Part shown: in pieces, positions 1 through 8,204 of the stretch
How the letters are laid out: each line of letters starts with the position of its first letter
Position numbering within the stretch: position 1 is the stretch's first letter
DNA from: Natrinema sp. SYSU A 869
Lineage (GTDB): Archaea > Halobacteriota > Halobacteria > Halobacteriales > Natrialbaceae
Assembly: GCF_019879105.1 (NCBI RefSeq)
Contig: NZ_CP082247.1
Location: 827,418 to 891,417 of the forward strand
Reading direction: 5' to 3'
DNA length: 64,000 nt
Position numbers and translations under genes: made by a program
Notes under the pieces: generated by a model
What the model was told of the DNA's origin: nothing
The model's input: the letters and a program-made list of their open reading frames with translations, nothing else
Databases searched by the model: none

Positions 1-67
1 TACGACGCCCTGGATAGCAGATGACACAACGGCAATGCCTTTGTACCCCCGTCTACGTACAGTTCGT

Positions 68-1495
68 ATGCATCAGCTCGAAGAGAGATCTTCGTCGCAG
101 TCGCGTTCCTCGGTAAAGATCGGCTATATTGGTGGCGGCAGTCACGGATGGGCACACACGCTCATCAACGATCTGCTCCAGTGTGATGATCTCGCAGGGA
201 CGGTATCACTCTACGATATCGACTACGAAGCGGCCGAACAGAACGCGAGGCTAGCGAACGGTCTCGCGGACCGGCCGGACGCCAACGGAGCGTGGACATT
301 TGAGGCGCGTCGGAACGTTGACGACGCGCTCGCGGATGCCGACTTCGTCATCTGTTCGATTCAGGATCCGGTCGAAGAGACGTTCGTCCACGACATTGAT
401 GTCCCACAGGAGTACGGGATTTACCAGACCGTCGCGGATACGGTGGGCCCCGGCGGCACCCTACGCTCGATGCGAGTGATCCCGCAGTATCGTGAGATCG
501 CGTCGACGGTCCGCGAACAGTGTCCCGACGCGTGGGTGATCAATTACACGAACCCGATGACGGTCTGTACGCGGGCGCTCTACGAGGAGTATCCCGATAT
601 CAACGCGATCGGACTCTGCCACGAGGTGTTCGGAACCCAACGGCTGCTGGCCGACGTCGCCGAGACGCACATCGACGAGGCCGAGGACGTTACGGCCAAT
701 GAGATCAACATGAACGTAAAGGGGGTCAACCACTTCACGTGGATCGATAACGCGTACTGGCACGGCCACGACGTCTTCCAGTACCTCGATCGCGAACTCG
801 AGGAGCGACAACCGATCCCGGGGTTCGAACCCGGTGAACTGGACGACGAGTCCTACTGGACGAACCACCACCAGATCGCCTTCGATCTGTACGATCGGTT
901 TGGGCTGCTCGGTGCGGCGGGCGACCGACACCTCGCCGAGTTCGTCCCCTGGTATCTCGACATTGACGAGCCAGCGGAGATTCAGCGCTGGGGCGTTCGG
1001 CTGACACCCAGTTCCGCCCGCACTGGCGACAGCGAGGGCCCAGCGAAGATGGAACAATATCTGTCCGGCGACGAGGAGTTCGAGTTCACCGAGTCCGGCG
1101 AGGAGGTCGTCGATATTATGCGTGCGCTCGGGGGGCTCGACCCGATCAAGACGCACGTCAACTACCCGAATCGGGGGCAGACTCCCGACCTGACGGACGG
1201 TGCCGTCGTCGAGACCAACGCCGTCATCACCGGCAGCGGCGTCGCACCGATTACCGCCGGCGAACTCCCGCGTGAGATTCGGTCCATGGTCATGACGACC
1301 GTGAACAATCAGGAAACGCTCATCGAAGCCGGCTTCGCCGGCGACCTCGATCTCGCGTTCCAGGCGTTTCTCAACGACCCGCTCGTCACCATCCAGCGCG
1401 ACGAGGCCCGCGAACTGTTTGCCGAACTCGTCGACCTCGAGCGCGACTACTTACGGAACTACGATCTCGAGGACGCCGACGTCCTCGAGGATTAA
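68..1495 (+). CDS. GH4 alpha-galacturonidase (LplD-type)
   Basis: Predicted cytoplasmic NAD- and Mn-dependent glycosidase removing alpha-linked galacturonate from pectin-derived oligosaccharides. An N-terminal Rossmann motif GYIGGGSHGW lies near residues 17-26, with an acidic NAD-ribose region (LYDIDYEAA) after it. The metal-binding motif reads CHEV (Cys184-His185), followed by NHFTW with His222. CHEV, rather than CHSV or CNxP, is the published signature of GH4 alpha-galacturonidases. At 475 residues it has the usual family length. ATG 68 was chosen over the upstream in-frame start at 35 because the extra residues are not family-like; no signal peptide. It is followed by 425 nt without a gene and then a secreted beta-helix protein. 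Galacturonate specificity rests on the motif and on context. Confidence 0.85.
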   Translation: MHQLEERSSSQSRSSVKIGYIGGGSHGWAHTLINDLLQCDDLAGTVSLYDIDYEAAEQNARLANGLADRPDANGAWTFEARRNVDDALADADFVICSIQDPVEETFVHDIDVPQEYGIYQTVADTVGPGGTLRSMRVIPQYREIASTVREQCPDAWVINYTNPMTVCTRALYEEYPDINAIGLCHEVFGTQRLLADVAETHIDEAEDVTANEINMNVKGVNHFTWIDNAYWHGHDVFQYLDRELEERQPIPGFEPGELDDESYWTNHHQIAFDLYDRFGLLGAAGDRHLAEFVPWYLDIDEPAEIQRWGVRLTPSSARTGDSEGPAKMEQYLSGDEEFEFTESGEEVVDIMRALGGLDPIKTHVNYPNRGQTPDLTDGAVVETNAVITGSGVAPITAGELPREIRSMVMTTVNNQETLIEAGFAGDLDLAFQAFLNDPLVTIQRDEARELFAELVDLERDYLRNYDLEDADVLED

Positions 1496-1920
1496 CGACG
1501 GAACAGCTGAGGGACAGCACTGGAGACCATATCAGCTGTTCTCCGTGTTGTCGGAACGCGTTGGCGTCCACTCGTGACGCGGTAAAACCGACTGTCGATC
1601 GATATTCGGTCCGAATTTTGTCGCAGAAGACGAGCTACCTTTTTAGTACCAACTGGAACGGTTTACACGCTGATCGCATCGTCCGCGGTTCTCGCTCACG
1701 TAGCTCGCTCCGAACCGCGCTACCGTCGTGCGATCGGGTGTGCAGTGACGTTCAGTGGCTACTATAGTTCTCGCCCGACTGATCGAACGGAGACGAGTCC
1801 TCGTTTGGGTTGGTTTTATATTCATGAATCCGTTCGGCACAGGTTTTTACTGTAGATATAATAATTATATTCTAGAAATAAGATTTAATAATAGTGTTCC
1901 CGATAGACATTGATGCAACT
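1496..1920. other. Intergenic region with a dispersed repeat and promoter
   Basis: No gene seen. It holds an inverted repeat (CGCGGTTC at 1684-1691, GAACCGCG at 1712-1719) and, next to it, an element at 1728-1768 that recurs near 26.0 kb. A very AT-rich stretch at about 1848-1892 is the likely promoter of the beta-helix gene starting at 1921. Confidence 0.6.
1684..1768. repeat. Dispersed intergenic element, copy A
   Basis: Bases 1728-1768 contain GTGCGATC, then a variable stretch, then TTCAGTGGCTACTATAGT. The same arrangement is seen at 25986-26024, with 17 of 18 bases matching at the ACTATAGT end and GTGCGATC at the other end. In copy A an 8-bp inverted repeat (1684-1691 and 1712-1719) precedes it. 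No coding capacity. It may be a REP- or MITE-like element; that assignment is inference. Confidence 0.45.
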
Positions 1921-3165
1921 ATGCCACTAAATAGCACGAGAAATAGTAACAGAGAAGAGACTGAGCGAGTCGAATCGAGTACTGCGACTCCGGGCGTAAC
2001 CCGTCGCCGCGCGTTATCGCTCGCAGCCACGGGGCTGGCAGCGGGTGCGATCGGTACTGTGCAGGCGAGCAGCCACGACGCAGAGGTGTGGCAGACTGAC
2101 GGTACCTGGTACGCCGCAAACGACGGGACGGTATACGAGGGTCCGGACCACATCGATGCGATTCAGGCGGCCGTCGATAGCCTCACCGCCGGTCGCGACT
2201 GGAAGGAGACGGTCCTGATCAAAAACTCCGGGTCAGTCGGACCCCACTCGTGGGATGGTGACCTCAAGACGGTCGATTTACCCAGTTATACCGTCATCAA
2301 TCACAACGGGACGATCTCCGTCGAGGACACCGGCGACGACTTGATCGTGCCGTTTCGCGCACAGAGTGTCGAATCGATCGAGATCCAGAACGTCAATATC
2401 GAAGGGAACCCCCGCTACGGCATCTGGATCCAGAGCTGTTCGGATGTCCAGTTGGGCACCATCAGTATGTCGCTGTGGGACACCGAGGACGTCGGGATCG
2501 GGATTCGGATCGACGACAGCGACGGCGGCCGGAGCCAGAACGTCACACTCGACTACGCCTCCATCGAGGGATCCCAGCATCACGCGGTCGAGACCTACGG
2601 CGTCGACACTGTCGACATCGGCACCGTCGAGACCGTCGACACGGGTGGCTGCGGGCTGCTGTTGAACGACACGGCTCACGCGACGGTCGACCACGTCGAC
2701 GCCACTCGGGCGGACCAGGGCGGGGGCTATGCCGGCTTCCGGTGTGCGAACGGTGCCGGACCGGATATCACCGTCAATCAGGTTGACGCCGTTGACTGCG
2801 GTCGCGGGATCTTCACCGTCTCCGGGAGTGAGGGTATCGAGATCTACAACGTGTCCCTCGATGGCAACGGCGGGAACCTTATCCAAGACTCCCGATATAT
2901 ACTCATCGACGGCGGGACTGTTACGAACACTGGTAGCAGCGGTATCCGCATCGACTCGCGGAACAGCGACGACCACCCGTATACGACAAACGTCACGGTC
3001 CGAAACCTCGAGATCACGGGCAACGCCGAATACGGCGTCTACGAGACCGGACCCGACACGGGAGACAACGCGATCGTCGACAATCACTTCTGTGACAACG
3101 CCAGCGGTGCGATCGAAACATACGCAGACAGCACGGACGTCAGCGGGAACTCGTACTGCAGCTAG
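1921..3165 (+). CDS. Tat-exported right-handed beta-helix protein (pectate-lyase-like fold)
   Basis: Predicted secreted parallel beta-helix protein, probably a polysaccharide lyase or hydrolase acting on extracellular pectin. Residues about 20-45 hold a twin-arginine signal (TRRRALSLAATGLAAGAIG). The mature part has a short DWKE-containing domain and then repeated coils typical of parallel beta-helices (NVTLDYASIEG, IDIGTVETVDTGG, GIRIDSRNSDDH). It is a clear paralogue of the larger protein at 8205: both share QAAVDSLT.xRDWKE, LPSYTV and GNPRxG. The ATG at 1921 is preferred to a GTG 27 nt upstream because an AT-rich promoter lies just before. No catalytic residues could be assigned, so the exact activity is open. 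Confidence 0.75.
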   Translation: MPLNSTRNSNREETERVESSTATPGVTRRRALSLAATGLAAGAIGTVQASSHDAEVWQTDGTWYAANDGTVYEGPDHIDAIQAAVDSLTAGRDWKETVLIKNSGSVGPHSWDGDLKTVDLPSYTVINHNGTISVEDTGDDLIVPFRAQSVESIEIQNVNIEGNPRYGIWIQSCSDVQLGTISMSLWDTEDVGIGIRIDDSDGGRSQNVTLDYASIEGSQHHAVETYGVDTVDIGTVETVDTGGCGLLLNDTAHATVDHVDATRADQGGGYAGFRCANGAGPDITVNQVDAVDCGRGIFTVSGSEGIEIYNVSLDGNGGNLIQDSRYILIDGGTVTNTGSSGIRIDSRNSDDHPYTTNVTVRNLEITGNAEYGVYETGPDTGDNAIVDNHFCDNASGAIETYADSTDVSGNSYCS

Positions 3166-3330
3166 GACGGCCCAACGGTGGGGATCACCAGTGACGGACG
3201 ATCGAGTTGATCCGAGAATGAGACCGGACTCCGATCGCGAGCACTGGTTCCAGATTCGGATTCAGGCGCGGCCGCGGCCGCAGCCCGAGCCACCACATAG
3301 TTGATATGGTAGCGGGATAACGTGTCCGCT

Positions 3331-4358
3331 ATGCACCACGACGGCATCCAGTTTCACAACGTCGGCGATGTGCGATCGATCGAGGGCCGAAATGGGAAGT
3401 TACTGCAACGGGTTCCCGAGGCGGTCAGAACCGAACTCAACGACGGCGCGCAGTCGCGGATGCGCCACCCCGCGGGGGTCGAACTCCGGTTCGTCCCCGA
3501 CGGTCCCACGACGGTGACGCTCTCGACGGTCCCCGGCGGGAGTTCCGAAGAAGGAACCGTCCGGGTCTTCTGGGGACCGATCCAAGGCCCGACCGAGATC
3601 GTTATCGATGACGACCCGACGACGATCGAAGTCTCGATCCCGGAGAAGCTGACCGACCTCGAGCCGTCGGCCCGCGAAGACCTCGCGTTCGATCCGCGAG
3701 TCTGTCGGATCCAGTTGCCGGGCGAACACCGCTGCGGACCGATGGTCTATCACGGCCTCAAGGGCGACGTCCGTCCGCCCCGTGAGGACGAACTGCCCGA
3801 CCAGCGCTATCTCGCCTACGGGACTTCGATCACCGAGGGCGAAGCACCGCTGGGCGAGCATCTAACCTACGTGAGTCAGACGGCCCGTCGGCTCGGTGCC
3901 GATCCGATCAACCTCGGTTCCTGTGGCACGGCCTACTGCGACGCCGCGATGGCCGACCACATCGCCGAGCGCGACGACTGGGATATCGCGACGCTCTCGA
4001 TTTCGATAAACATGGTCGGTACCTTCTCCCCGAGGAGTTCCGCGACCGCGCCGAACGGATGATCGACCGGGTCGCGAGCGCCCACCCCGACAAACCGGTC
4101 GTCGCCATCACCATCTTCCGCAACTCTCGGGACGTCTGCCAGAGCGCCGATCCCGAGAGGCTGTGCGCGCGGTTCCGCGAGGAACTCCGTGAGATCGTCG
4201 CCGAGACGCCTCACGAGAACGTTTCACTCCTCGAGGGGCCCGACCTGCTGCCGACCATCGGCGGACTCACCACTGATTTAGTCCACCCCGGTGACGACGC
4301 CATGATCACGATGGGCGAGAACCTCGCTGCCGAACTCGAGCCACTGCTCGAGGACTAA
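3331..4358 (+). pseudogene. SGNH/GDSL-type hydrolase, frameshifted by one missing base
   Basis: Predicted carbohydrate esterase of the SGNH fold, plausibly deacetylating pectin oligosaccharides. The first frame holds an N-terminal beta-sandwich-like domain and then LAYGTSITEG with nucleophile Ser166, the GSCGTAYC block and SISINMVG. The frame then fails, and the rest (PEEFRDRAERMIDRV, then DLVHPGDDAM with the expected Asp and His) continues in another frame to 4358. Inserting one C in the CCCC run at 4028-4031 gives NMVGTFSPEEF and a 342-residue protein with the full catalytic triad. Start at ATG 3331, not GTG 3322. A base-calling deletion is more likely than real decay. No signal peptide seen. 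Confidence 0.75.
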
Positions 4359-4433
4359 CGACGGAGCCGGAACCAGGTCACCGGGTTCGATTTCGACGGT
4401 CGATGGGCTCGATGCCGACGGTCCAGTGGCGAC

Positions 4434-5141
4434 TCACTCGAACGGAAGCCGACCGAAGTACGTCGGCGAGTGATAGTCGGGTTCGGGTTTCTCGATGAGG
4501 TTCCAGGTCGCCTTCTGAGAGTCAGAGGCGACGCCGCTCCGGTAGAAGTTGCCCCGCCACTCCGTCCCCGCGGTCGGCGCGATTTCACGGCCGGTCAGGG
4601 TCGAGAGAACGTCGAAGGGGATCGCGGCGGCGAGCCACCAACCGTCATCGTCGGCGTCGCCGTCCGCCGTCGAGCCGGTAACCGAGGTCCGAATCGAAAT
4701 CCGCGAGGCGAGGTCGGGCGAAATGAGATCGCGACCGATCCCTCGCTCCTGCCAGCCGGCCTCCTGCCAGGCCAGTTTGAACTGGCCACAGCAGTTCGGC
4801 TCGAAGTTGAGGTACAGCGAATCCTCATCGGGAGTCGGATCGGCGAAGAATTCGACGGAACTGTCCTCGAAGGTTGGACCGTTGAGTTCCGTCACCGACG
4901 CGGTGATATCGTCGTCTTCGACGAAGAACTGTAGGTATATCGCCTCGTCGTCGTAGAGAACGCGGCCGGTCGTGAGTGGTTTCGGACCGCTCTCGTGCCA
5001 CGAGAACTCGTCGATGTGAATTGCCGCTGCCTCCTCCCACGGCGCCCCGTCGACGGCATCGCTGAGGGGGACATCGCTTCGTGTACGGGTGATCGTGTAC
5101 TGTTTCACGCGAGACGTTCGATCCTCGAGTGACAATAACAC
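4434..5141 (-). CDS. CBM9-like carbohydrate-binding protein
   Basis: A 235-residue protein resembling the family 9 carbohydrate-binding / DOMON-like beta-sandwich: a PWEEAAAIHIDEFSW start to the domain, YDDEAIYLQFFVEDDD, DSSVEFFADPTPDED, LNFEPNCCGQFKLAW and a C-terminal WRGNFYRSG...W. There is no signal peptide or catalytic domain, so it may act in the cytoplasm on imported oligosaccharides or be a stand-alone enzyme of an uncharacterised type. It lies 150 nt downstream of the GH78 rhamnosidase on the same strand and is probably cotranscribed with it. ATG 5141 is used; a GTG near 5107 (VKQYTITRTR) is an equally reasonable start. Confidence 0.7.
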   Translation of the reverse strand: MLLSLEDRTSRVKQYTITRTRSDVPLSDAVDGAPWEEAAAIHIDEFSWHESGPKPLTTGRVLYDDEAIYLQFFVEDDDITASVTELNGPTFEDSSVEFFADPTPDEDSLYLNFEPNCCGQFKLAWQEAGWQERGIGRDLISPDLASRISIRTSVTGSTADGDADDDGWWLAAAIPFDVLSTLTGREIAPTAGTEWRGNFYRSGVASDSQKATWNLIEKPEPDYHSPTYFGRLPFE

Positions 5142-5291
5142 ACCGATCCCGACGCCGAACTGACGGTTGATAACGGCCGATGACGACTGACGACGACCGA
5201 CGACGACCGATGGCGGCCGCGATTGCGATCGAGCCCGTTCGCCGTCGTCTCGAGCCCGGTCCGTCCCGTCTACTGTGGCGCGTTCACTGCG

Positions 5292-8054
5292 TCACTCGAG
5301 CGCGAACCGGTAGGTCCCCGATTCAACGTCGATTGCGAGTCGTTCGCCGTCCCGAACGGCCGAGACGCCGTCTGGAAGCGTCGCCGATTTCCCGCTGTTC
5401 CCGCCGTCCCCATCGTCCCAGACCGGGTTGCCATTGACAGTCGCGACGGCGTCTCGATCGCCCGTCGGGAGCGCGACCGTCGCTGACGTATTCCACGGGA
5501 TCGTCGCCTCGAGTCGGAATGTCTCACTGCCACCGTCCGCCCGAGTCCCCGCAGGTTCGCCGCCTCGCGTCCACGAGATTTCGACGGTGCCCCGTTCAGT
5601 CGGCACCCGGCCTGACGCGGACTCGAGTCCCGCTTCAGGCGGGCGGATTTCGACGTGCTCGCCCGCGACGCCGTCGGAGCGAACGCCCAGAAGCGTCCGA
5701 AGAATGCTCACCAACACCGTCGCGCCCATGGCGTGGGACTCGCTGCGATTGCGCCGGTGGTCGTCCGGCAGAGACGAGTCGCGACAGTGCCAAGTCTCCC
5801 AGGTGAACGTGCCGCCTTGCTCGAGGATGTTTGCCCAGCCGTCGTCCTCGGCGTTCGTCACCAGTTCGACGATCGCGTCGGGACGGTCCGCGGTCTCGAG
5901 CGCCTCGAGCAGCCACGGGACCATCATCGGCCCCATCTCCATGCCACAGTCGGCCACGTACTCGGTGACGGCGTCGACGTGCGCGTCGGGGACGAGGTCG
6001 AACGCTAACGGGAGGGCGTTGGCGTGCTGAGAGGTGGAATCGCTCGCGTCGCTCGCGTCACAACCGTCGACGTAGCGGTCGTCCTGTCGGAGGTGCTCGT
6101 CGATCGCCGCCTCGAGCGCGTGCTGGCTGTCGCGATAGTGCGCTCGCTCGTGGTCCGGTCGGTCGAGTGCAGCCGCGATGTCGGCCGCCCGCCCGAGTGC
6201 GCTCGCACAGAGAACGTTGACCGTCGTTCTGGCGGGCCAGTCCCGATCGTAGCCGTAGCGCATTTCGGGGGGCCAGTCGACGATCCCCTCCTCGTAGGGG
6301 CCGCCCTCGCCGCCCGAGAGGGCCGTGACAAGTCCGGTATCGGCGTCGACGTGGCGCTCAACGTAAGCCGCGACCGCCTGGACGACCGGGTAAGCGAGAT
6401 CGAGCGTTCGCCGATCGCTGGACGTGCGGTAGTATCGCCAGACCCATTCGGGAAACGACGCGGTGAAATCGGGGATATCGCGTTTTCCGTCTCCGTTCGG
6501 GTAGACGGCGTTCAGACGCCCTTCACCCGTCCAATACCGGTAGTGGGATCTGACAAACTCCTCGATCGCCGTCCGGCTCAGCGTCCGTTCCGCGAAGGCC
6601 CGGGTCGTCGTCTGAGAGACATTAAAGCCGTCCAGCAGGAACTGCCCTTTCTCGCGAGTGGGCGTGTCGACAAACCGTTCCTGACAGCCGTACAGCGCGG
6701 AATGGCGGGCGAGTTCAAAGACCGCGTCGACCGTTTCATTCGCGGACTCGAACGTCGCCGCCGTCTCGTCGGGGACGTCGTTTCGCGTCGCCAGCAGTCG
6801 CACCTGCTCGGGCTCGAGTCGCTCGCCCGGGTCGTCGATCTGCAGGTACCGGACGCCGAGGTAGTTGAACGGCCGGAACCGTCCCTCGCCGTCGGACTGG
6901 ACGTACTCGTAGCTCATGTCGGTCCACTGGGTACCCTCGGTGGCCGAAACCGTCCCGTCGTCCTCAAGCAGATAGCCCGCCCTGAGTTCGACTCGATGAC
7001 CGGCCGTTCCGTCCTCGAAGCGCACTTCGGGAAGCCCGGCGTAGACGCGGCCGAAATCGACGACGTACGAGCCGGAGTCGAGGCGCTCAATCGAGGCCGG
7101 TTCGACCGGTGACTGGACGACCTCGCACTCCCGTGCGACGAGGCGCTTCCACGGGTCCGTGGGATGGGTGCCGACGACGTCTGCGGGCTCCCATCCTCCC
7201 GTATCGAACCCTGGTTCGTCCCAGCCGAGCGGGACCCGGCGACCGTCGATGATCTCGACCGGCTCGGCGATCTCGTCGTTTCGCTGCGGTGCGTCCTCCC
7301 GCCACTCGGCCTCGCGGACGCGCCACGATCCGTCGGTGACGACGGTGCGCTCGGAACCGTCGGCGAACGTCACCTCGAGTCGGCAAATGAACCCCGGTTC
7401 GACGGCGGGTCGTCCCTGTCCGGCGCCGTTCCAGTTGCACAGCGCGCCGATCGCGTTCTCGCCCGTCTCGAGGTTGTCGGTGAGGTCGACCGTCTCGTAG
7501 TACTGGAAGTCCGGATAGGAAAACGACTGGCCGCGATCGACCGTGCGGCCGTTGACCGAAAGTTCGTACTGGTGGCTGGCAGAGACGTACGCTCGTGCCC
7601 GATCGATCTCCCCTTCGACAGTGAGTTCGCGGCGCAAATAGGTGAACTGGTCGCGCTCGAACGTGCCGTCTTCGGGACGGCGTATCCAGGACGCCGCCCA
7701 GTCATCAGGATCGAGGAGTCCCATCTCCCACCGGGCCGGTTCGCTCCACTCGCTCGGTTCGTCGGCCTCGTCCCATACTCGAACTGTCCAGTAGTACGCA
7801 GTTCCGGACTCGAGGGGATCGCCGTCGTACGTCACTGCCGGACGGTCCGACGATCGCTTTCCGGTGTCCCAGAGGTTCCCCTCGCCAGCCGAGAGCCGGT
7901 CCGGCGTCGATGCGACGAGCACTCTGAACGCGGTTTGTCGCGCGCCGCGGCGGTCGGCGTCGACCCGCCAGCGCAGGTCGGGCGTCGGCTCGTCGATTCC
8001 GATCGGATTTGAGGCGTACTCGGTTCGAAGGTCTACCGGCTGGTTCCGTGACAT
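5292..8054 (-). CDS. GH78 alpha-L-rhamnosidase
   Basis: Predicted cytoplasmic enzyme releasing terminal alpha-L-rhamnose from rhamnogalacturonan oligosaccharides. The 920-residue architecture matches GH78: an N-terminal fibronectin-like domain (LRTEYASNPIGIDEPTPDLRW, YYWTVRVWDE), a rhamnosidase N-domain (RRELTVEGEIDRARAYVSASHQYELSVNG), then the (alpha/alpha)6 barrel with DTPTREKGQFLLDGFN, the region containing the general acid, and WETW...SESHAMGATV, followed by a C-terminal beta-sandwich (AGLESASGRVPTERGTVEISW). No signal peptide. It is transcribed away from the beta-helix/ricin gene at 8205 across a shared 150-nt promoter region. Rhamnose produced here would enter the pathway encoded at 47-58 kb. 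Confidence 0.9.
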   Translation of the reverse strand: MSRNQPVDLRTEYASNPIGIDEPTPDLRWRVDADRRGARQTAFRVLVASTPDRLSAGEGNLWDTGKRSSDRPAVTYDGDPLESGTAYYWTVRVWDEADEPSEWSEPARWEMGLLDPDDWAASWIRRPEDGTFERDQFTYLRRELTVEGEIDRARAYVSASHQYELSVNGRTVDRGQSFSYPDFQYYETVDLTDNLETGENAIGALCNWNGAGQGRPAVEPGFICRLEVTFADGSERTVVTDGSWRVREAEWREDAPQRNDEIAEPVEIIDGRRVPLGWDEPGFDTGGWEPADVVGTHPTDPWKRLVARECEVVQSPVEPASIERLDSGSYVVDFGRVYAGLPEVRFEDGTAGHRVELRAGYLLEDDGTVSATEGTQWTDMSYEYVQSDGEGRFRPFNYLGVRYLQIDDPGERLEPEQVRLLATRNDVPDETAATFESANETVDAVFELARHSALYGCQERFVDTPTREKGQFLLDGFNVSQTTTRAFAERTLSRTAIEEFVRSHYRYWTGEGRLNAVYPNGDGKRDIPDFTASFPEWVWRYYRTSSDRRTLDLAYPVVQAVAAYVERHVDADTGLVTALSGGEGGPYEEGIVDWPPEMRYGYDRDWPARTTVNVLCASALGRAADIAAALDRPDHERAHYRDSQHALEAAIDEHLRQDDRYVDGCDASDASDSTSQHANALPLAFDLVPDAHVDAVTEYVADCGMEMGPMMVPWLLEALETADRPDAIVELVTNAEDDGWANILEQGGTFTWETWHCRDSSLPDDHRRNRSESHAMGATVLVSILRTLLGVRSDGVAGEHVEIRPPEAGLESASGRVPTERGTVEISWTRGGEPAGTRADGGSETFRLEATIPWNTSATVALPTGDRDAVATVNGNPVWDDGDGGNSGKSATLPDGVSAVRDGERLAIDVESGTYRFALE

Positions 8055-8166
8055 CGTCGTTTCCGTCTGTCACCCCTCTCGGAAACCCTAAAAGAATACC
8101 GGCGCGGACGCGCCAATCATCGATACCCGGGATCGTCCGTCAGCTCTCGTGACAGTGATTGTATCC

Positions 8167-8182
8167 ACAATAAATACTTATG
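8167..8182 (+). promoter_or_regulatory. Probable TATA box of the beta-helix/ricin gene
   Basis: AATAAATACTTA lies about 25-35 nt before the GTG at 8205, the spacing expected for a near-leaderless haloarchaeal transcript. It sits in the short divergent spacer shared with the GH78 gene. Inferred from position and composition only. Confidence 0.45.
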
Positions 8183-8204
8183 ATAGGCAACTGTTCACAC
8201 CGGT

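Noticed and set aside
817..836. GGTTCGAACCC, a tRNA T-arm look-alike
   Set aside because: It lies inside the GH4 coding frame (IPGFEPGE), and no acceptor or anticodon stem could be formed around it.
461..1156. Long antisense frames opposite the real genes, here opposite GH4
   Set aside because: Such frames are common in GC-rich DNA and show arginine/valine-rich products without domains; those across the window were left out.
5178..5215. Short repeats of GACGACCGAC before the CBM9-like gene
   Set aside because: Only two or three imperfect units of low complexity; no array or operator structure.
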